Assembly (NCBI GenBank): GCA_024275615.1
Contig: JAJRYU010000362.1
Location: 1 to 19,210, forward strand
Source: Planctomycetota bacterium
Lineage (GTDB): Bacteria; Planctomycetota; GCA-002687715; DRQF01
Length of the DNA stretch: 19,210 nucleotides
Direction: 5' to 3'
In this document: one piece after another, positions 16,562-19,210 of the stretch
How the letters are laid out: each line of letters opens with the position of its first letter
How positions within the stretch are numbered: the first letter of the stretch is position 1
Program-made: the position numbers and the translations under genes
Notes under the pieces: generated by a model
The model's database searches: none
What the model was told of the DNA's origin: nothing
What the model saw: the letters and a program-made list of their open reading frames with translations, nothing else

Positions 16562-17163
16562 TGGCCGCGATTCTCGAGCCACCGCCGTGCTTCTGTCATG
16601 GCCCGCCCAACCTCGATCCGTGCCGGGAGATCCTCCAAGCCAGACCCTTCTTCCCAAGCCAAACTGATTTCGAATGGGAGCTTGTAGACAAGACGATAGG
16701 CCACATGTACTGGAGTCGGTAAATCACGTTCCAAATCGTCCCTATTTATGTCAAATTCCGCCGCACTTTGGTCAAAGCGTTGGCGAAAGTCCGCGGCCCA
16801 TTGATGCCAATATTTGACAAGAGGACCCGTGCCGTCGCTGCCAAAATGTCCTCGAACTCGATCACGTTCGAAACGCAGCGCACCTCGGTCCAAGTCCTTG
16901 AGAACAACTTCAAGGGAGTCAAACGCTTCAGATGCGATCTTGAAGGCTGCTTCGTTTTCCTTTTGTTCTGGAAGATGCGACTCGGATTCTTCCTTCACTT
17001 GGGAAAAGTTCCTTGGCCTCGGCTGAATCTTGGGGTGTTCTGGAAAAAAGAGCCTTAGAAGGCCCCAAAGGACTGCCAACAAGAAGAAAGTCAAGATCAA
17101 TATCTTGCCCATGTCTTGTGCTTTCTTCTTGTCGCTACTCTTTTGTGTCACCGAACGCACCAT
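16558..17163 (-). CDS. Hypothetical single-pass membrane protein
   Basis: It is about 201 residues from ATG 17163. Starts at TTG 17181 and ATG 17112 are also possible, none with a strong ribosome site. After a basic N-terminus (KSSDKKKAQDMGK) comes one membrane helix (ILILTFFLLAVLWGLLRLFF, about 20-40), then a charged soluble domain with a helical segment (AAFKIASEAFDSLEVVLKDL). A conserved-looking core rich in aromatics follows (VKYWHQWAADFRQRFDQS, VAYRLVYKLPFEISLAWEEG). The basic flank before the helix suggests the soluble domain lies outside the cytosol. I do not recognise the family. Its TGA overlaps the hrpB GTG, so the two are probably co-translated. It is the first gene of the long minus-strand run. 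Confidence 0.72.
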   Translation of the reverse strand: MVRSVTQKSSDKKKAQDMGKILILTFFLLAVLWGLLRLFFPEHPKIQPRPRNFSQVKEESESHLPEQKENEAAFKIASEAFDSLEVVLKDLDRGALRFERDRVRGHFGSDGTGPLVKYWHQWAADFRQRFDQSAAEFDINRDDLERDLPTPVHVAYRLVYKLPFEISLAWEEGSGLEDLPARIEVGRAMTEARRWLENRGQ

Positions 17164-17314
17164 GGCGACATCATAGCGCAAAAAGATGCCCGATCGCCAA
17201 TGTCGAAAAAGGACCCGTCATCCTGAAACCACAAGATCAGTCGGAGCGCGATAGGGAACAGATTCCCGCCGGTGGCTATGCCAAAGTAACGCAACACGTT
17301 AGGCTCTTTTCAGC
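17164..17314. promoter_or_regulatory. Divergent promoter region for the hrpB run and the GT-C-like gene
   Basis: This 151-base gap separates two outward-facing genes and is the only place the long minus-strand run could start inside the window without an internal promoter. No confident -35/-10 pair was found. It contains the 19-base element at 17271-17289 that resembles the one before the M50 protease. Confidence 0.45.
17271..17289 (+). promoter_or_regulatory. Candidate shared upstream element, copy 2 (GGCTATGCCAA core)
   Basis: It matches 2757-2775 at 16 of 19 positions, and the 11-base core is identical. It ends 25 bases before the ATG at 17315; GTTAGG follows at 17298-17303. Function is unproven; see the partner entry. 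Confidence 0.25.
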
Positions 17315-19210
17315 ATGAATGCCGCGCGAGAAACAACTGTGCCGATTGGAAACCGATGGTTGACGGTCGTTCTGTTGACGTCAGTAGTCCTGCTTGGCGT
17401 CGGCAGCAGATGGGCTCTCACCTCTCACCTGCCCAGTCAGTGGGCACCGGACTGGTCTGAGGATTTCGTCTATGTTTCGCAAGCTCGGCATATTCTCGCT
17501 GGGGACTGGTTGGGACCCTACGATTTTAGACAACTGCGGCAACCGCCTGGATTGTCGCTCACCTTGGCAACAGCAAAGCGAATCGGCATTCAAGCACGGT
17601 TCTTTTTCTTTGGGCTTCTCGTCCTTGGTTCTTTGCTCATCTATTGGGCTTTGCTTGAGACGCGCCTGTCAAGAACTATAGCAACACTGTCATTTTTGGC
17701 TGTGCTCTTTAACCCGGCGTTCTATGGTGCTCTCGCCCAGCGTTTGGCACCGGAGATCCTCCTCGCCCACCAGAGCCTCTTCCTGATGGCTTTGTCAATC
17801 CTCTTAGTCTGCGCCCGGACGAAGAAGATCTTCTGGGCGACGGGATTATCGTTGGCTTTGTTCTTTGCATGGGCCAGCATCACGAGTACAGCAGCCACTC
17901 GCCTCATCCCCATTGTGGCCTTCGGACTCCTGGGGCGCCTGTTCTTGCTGCATGACAGATTTGCCCGAGTCCAAGAACTTCTCAAGAAATCCCTACCTCT
18001 AGCCATACTCATCTTGGCCACTTCTCACTTGAGCATCGGATGGGTCAAGAGTTGCAATGAGAAGCACTATGGGACTGCGGTGTTGAGCGAGCTTGACGAA
18101 CCCGAATTCCTCTCAGCTTTGGGCGCCATTCGACGAGTCGCGCGCGTAGAGCCAAACGACTTCGAAACTCTGAGTCGAAGCCAACGTCGCGCCCTCTATC
18201 GAGTTTCTCCTCGCATGTCACTGTTGAGAGAAACCCTGGAGAGCCCGATCTACTCAGGTCCAAACCCTGAACAAGAAAATAGCGGACGGCCAGCGGCGCT
18301 GTTTCGCCTCGCTCTGCGTGAAGCCGCAGCAAGTCAAGGCTTTCATAAGACGGCTGAAAGTGCGCGGCAGTTCTACGGGCAACTGGCCAGGGAAGTGAAC
18401 ACCGCCTGCGACCAACAACGAATAGCGAGTGTGGTCGAACGTTTCGCCGACGATACCCCGCTTTGGCACCTACGAGGACTTGGCAAGTCATGCCATCTCT
18501 TGTGGTACCGCATCCACGAGTTATGGCGCTTCGATTACGAAGATGTGGAACCAGCAGTCCCCTTGGCCGGCGTTGCCGCCAACGAAGAAGAAGTCGAGAT
18601 CTATGAAACGATCCTTGGCGAGATAGCGGGTTCGATGTCTAGCCGGCCCTACGTCGATGCAGAACGCCGACAGATTTTGCGGCGTTGCTACCAATTCATC
18701 TTCCCCGCTTTGTTCTTTGCGGCAATAATCGCCCTTATCACGCAGCTTGCCCTCATCAAAGAACGAACTCTCTGTCCTCTATTTGTCATTGAGATCCTCC
18801 TCTTTACGTCTTGCTTTCTTCTGACCCTTGGCATCAGCTACGAAGAGGTATCTTGGTCAGCCAACCGAGGACGCGGCCTCTTGCCAGCCTATTTTCTCAT
18901 GGTGACTTGGAGCACGGTTTCCCTCGGCGCCTATTTTCGCTTTGGCAACAAGAAGCGGCCCCACCCCAGAAGAGGTGTGGCAGACAACTTTGGGCTGGCG
19001 CTCTTGGCACTCGTCATAGTTGTGGGGATTTGGCAAGTCGACGCGCAAGCCAAGAAAACCGAGAGCCCCCTTCTTCAAACGGAAGGCCGAGATTTGCAGG
19101 CCTTTTACGTTTTTTCCGAAGGGGCCAAGCTCGGTGCACGAGACAAGAGTGTCACAATAAGATTCGACACCCCGGAAGAGCGCGCTGTTTTTCGTTTGAA
19201 AACGATGAAA
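17315..19210 (+). CDS. GT-C-like polytopic membrane protein, putative glycosyltransferase (partial, C-terminus beyond window)
   Basis: From ATG 17315, the first start after an in-frame TAG at 17300, the frame stays open for 632 codons to the right edge. A first membrane helix (about 15-32) leads to an outside loop with acidic residues (WSEDFVYVSQARHILAGDW, about 47-65) ending in RQPPG (75-79). That is the layout of the catalytic loop in GT-C/family-39-type enzymes using polyprenyl-phosphate sugars. Further helices lie at about 96-112, 120-138, 145-167, 172-212 and 225-243. A soluble, charged segment follows (about 245-455), then helices at about 460-480, 486-506, 522-541 and 557-575. The motif RGRGLLPAYFLM (518-529) resembles the arginine-leading late helix of this group. 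There is no clear ribosome site. Donor and acceptor are unknown, and the glycosyltransferase call is an inference from architecture. Confidence 0.7.
   Translation, partial: MNAARETTVPIGNRWLTVVLLTSVVLLGVGSRWALTSHLPSQWAPDWSEDFVYVSQARHILAGDWLGPYDFRQLRQPPGLSLTLATAKRIGIQARFFFFGLLVLGSLLIYWALLETRLSRTIATLSFLAVLFNPAFYGALAQRLAPEILLAHQSLFLMALSILLVCARTKKIFWATGLSLALFFAWASITSTAATRLIPIVAFGLLGRLFLLHDRFARVQELLKKSLPLAILILATSHLSIGWVKSCNEKHYGTAVLSELDEPEFLSALGAIRRVARVEPNDFETLSRSQRRALYRVSPRMSLLRETLESPIYSGPNPEQENSGRPAALFRLALREAAASQGFHKTAESARQFYGQLAREVNTACDQQRIASVVERFADDTPLWHLRGLGKSCHLLWYRIHELWRFDYEDVEPAVPLAGVAANEEEVEIYETILGEIAGSMSSRPYVDAERRQILRRCYQFIFPALFFAAIIALITQLALIKERTLCPLFVIEILLFTSCFLLTLGISYEEVSWSANRGRGLLPAYFLMVTWSTVSLGAYFRFGNKKRPHPRRGVADNFGLALLALVIVVGIWQVDAQAKKTESPLLQTEGRDLQAFYVFSEGAKLGARDKSVTIRFDTPEERAVFRLKTMK

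Noticed and set aside
16562..16657. 32-codon upstream extension of HrpB
   Set aside because: It overlaps the upstream gene by about 100 bases, and its residues do not resemble the HrpB N-terminus. GTG 16561 gives the usual length and a 4-bp overlap.
1..19210. CRISPR arrays, tRNA or rRNA genes, transposons, phage or defence genes
   Set aside because: No regularly spaced repeats, cloverleaf-like genes, terminal inverted repeats, or transposase, integrase, nuclease or toxin motifs were seen on either strand.

Overview
The window looks like chromosomal DNA of a Gram-negative-type bacterium, most likely a planctomycete or a close relative. This is an inference from style: a very long secreted TPR protein, a secreted thioredoxin-like/HEAT-repeat protein, a spermidine-synthase-like polytopic membrane protein, many hypothetical envelope proteins, moderate GC content, and frequent GTG/TTG starts. 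No rRNA, tRNA, CRISPR array, insertion sequence, integrase or phage gene was seen. It reads as ordinary housekeeping and envelope chromosome, not a mobile island.

Layout, left to right. (1) 1-2228, minus: secreted TPR-repeat protein, cut by the left edge. (2) 2229-2792: non-coding gap with an 8-bp-stem palindrome. (3) 2793-3698, plus: site-2-protease-like M50 membrane metalloprotease, overlapping tail to tail by 14 bp with (4) 3685-5163, minus: family-4-type glycosyltransferase with a helical-repeat tail. A hairpin containing the Shine-Dalgarno sequence abuts its ATG. (5) 5261-6691, minus: secreted protein with a thioredoxin-like domain (one active-site Cys replaced) joined to HEAT repeats. 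(6) 7007-7585, plus: iron-type superoxide dismutase SodB. It is followed by a perfect 15-bp-stem bidirectional terminator shared with the long minus-strand run to its right. (7) 17163 down to 7661, minus: one uninterrupted co-directional run. It holds a one-TM hypothetical protein, the HrpB helicase (GTGA overlap), a small lipoprotein, a spermidine-synthase-like membrane protein (ATGA overlap) and an MscK-type mechanosensitive channel. (8) 17315-19210, plus: GT-C-like polytopic membrane protein, cut by the right edge.

The most notable observation is that the MscK-type channel gene is interrupted by a single in-frame TAA. The upstream piece has the signal peptide and the start of the periplasmic coiled coil. 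The downstream piece, in exactly the same frame, continues the coiled coil and holds the membrane domain and MscS pore. Together they match the size and architecture of an MscK/KefA channel. This is either a nonsense mutation, a base error, or a recoded or re-initiated stop.

Most genes here concern the cell envelope: channel, lipoprotein, intramembrane protease, glycosyltransferases and secreted repeat proteins. HrpB and SodB are the clearly recognisable non-envelope genes. I see no convincing defence or other novel multi-gene system. The coupled minus-strand run is the nearest candidate for an undescribed functional unit, and its logic is not evident from sequence alone.
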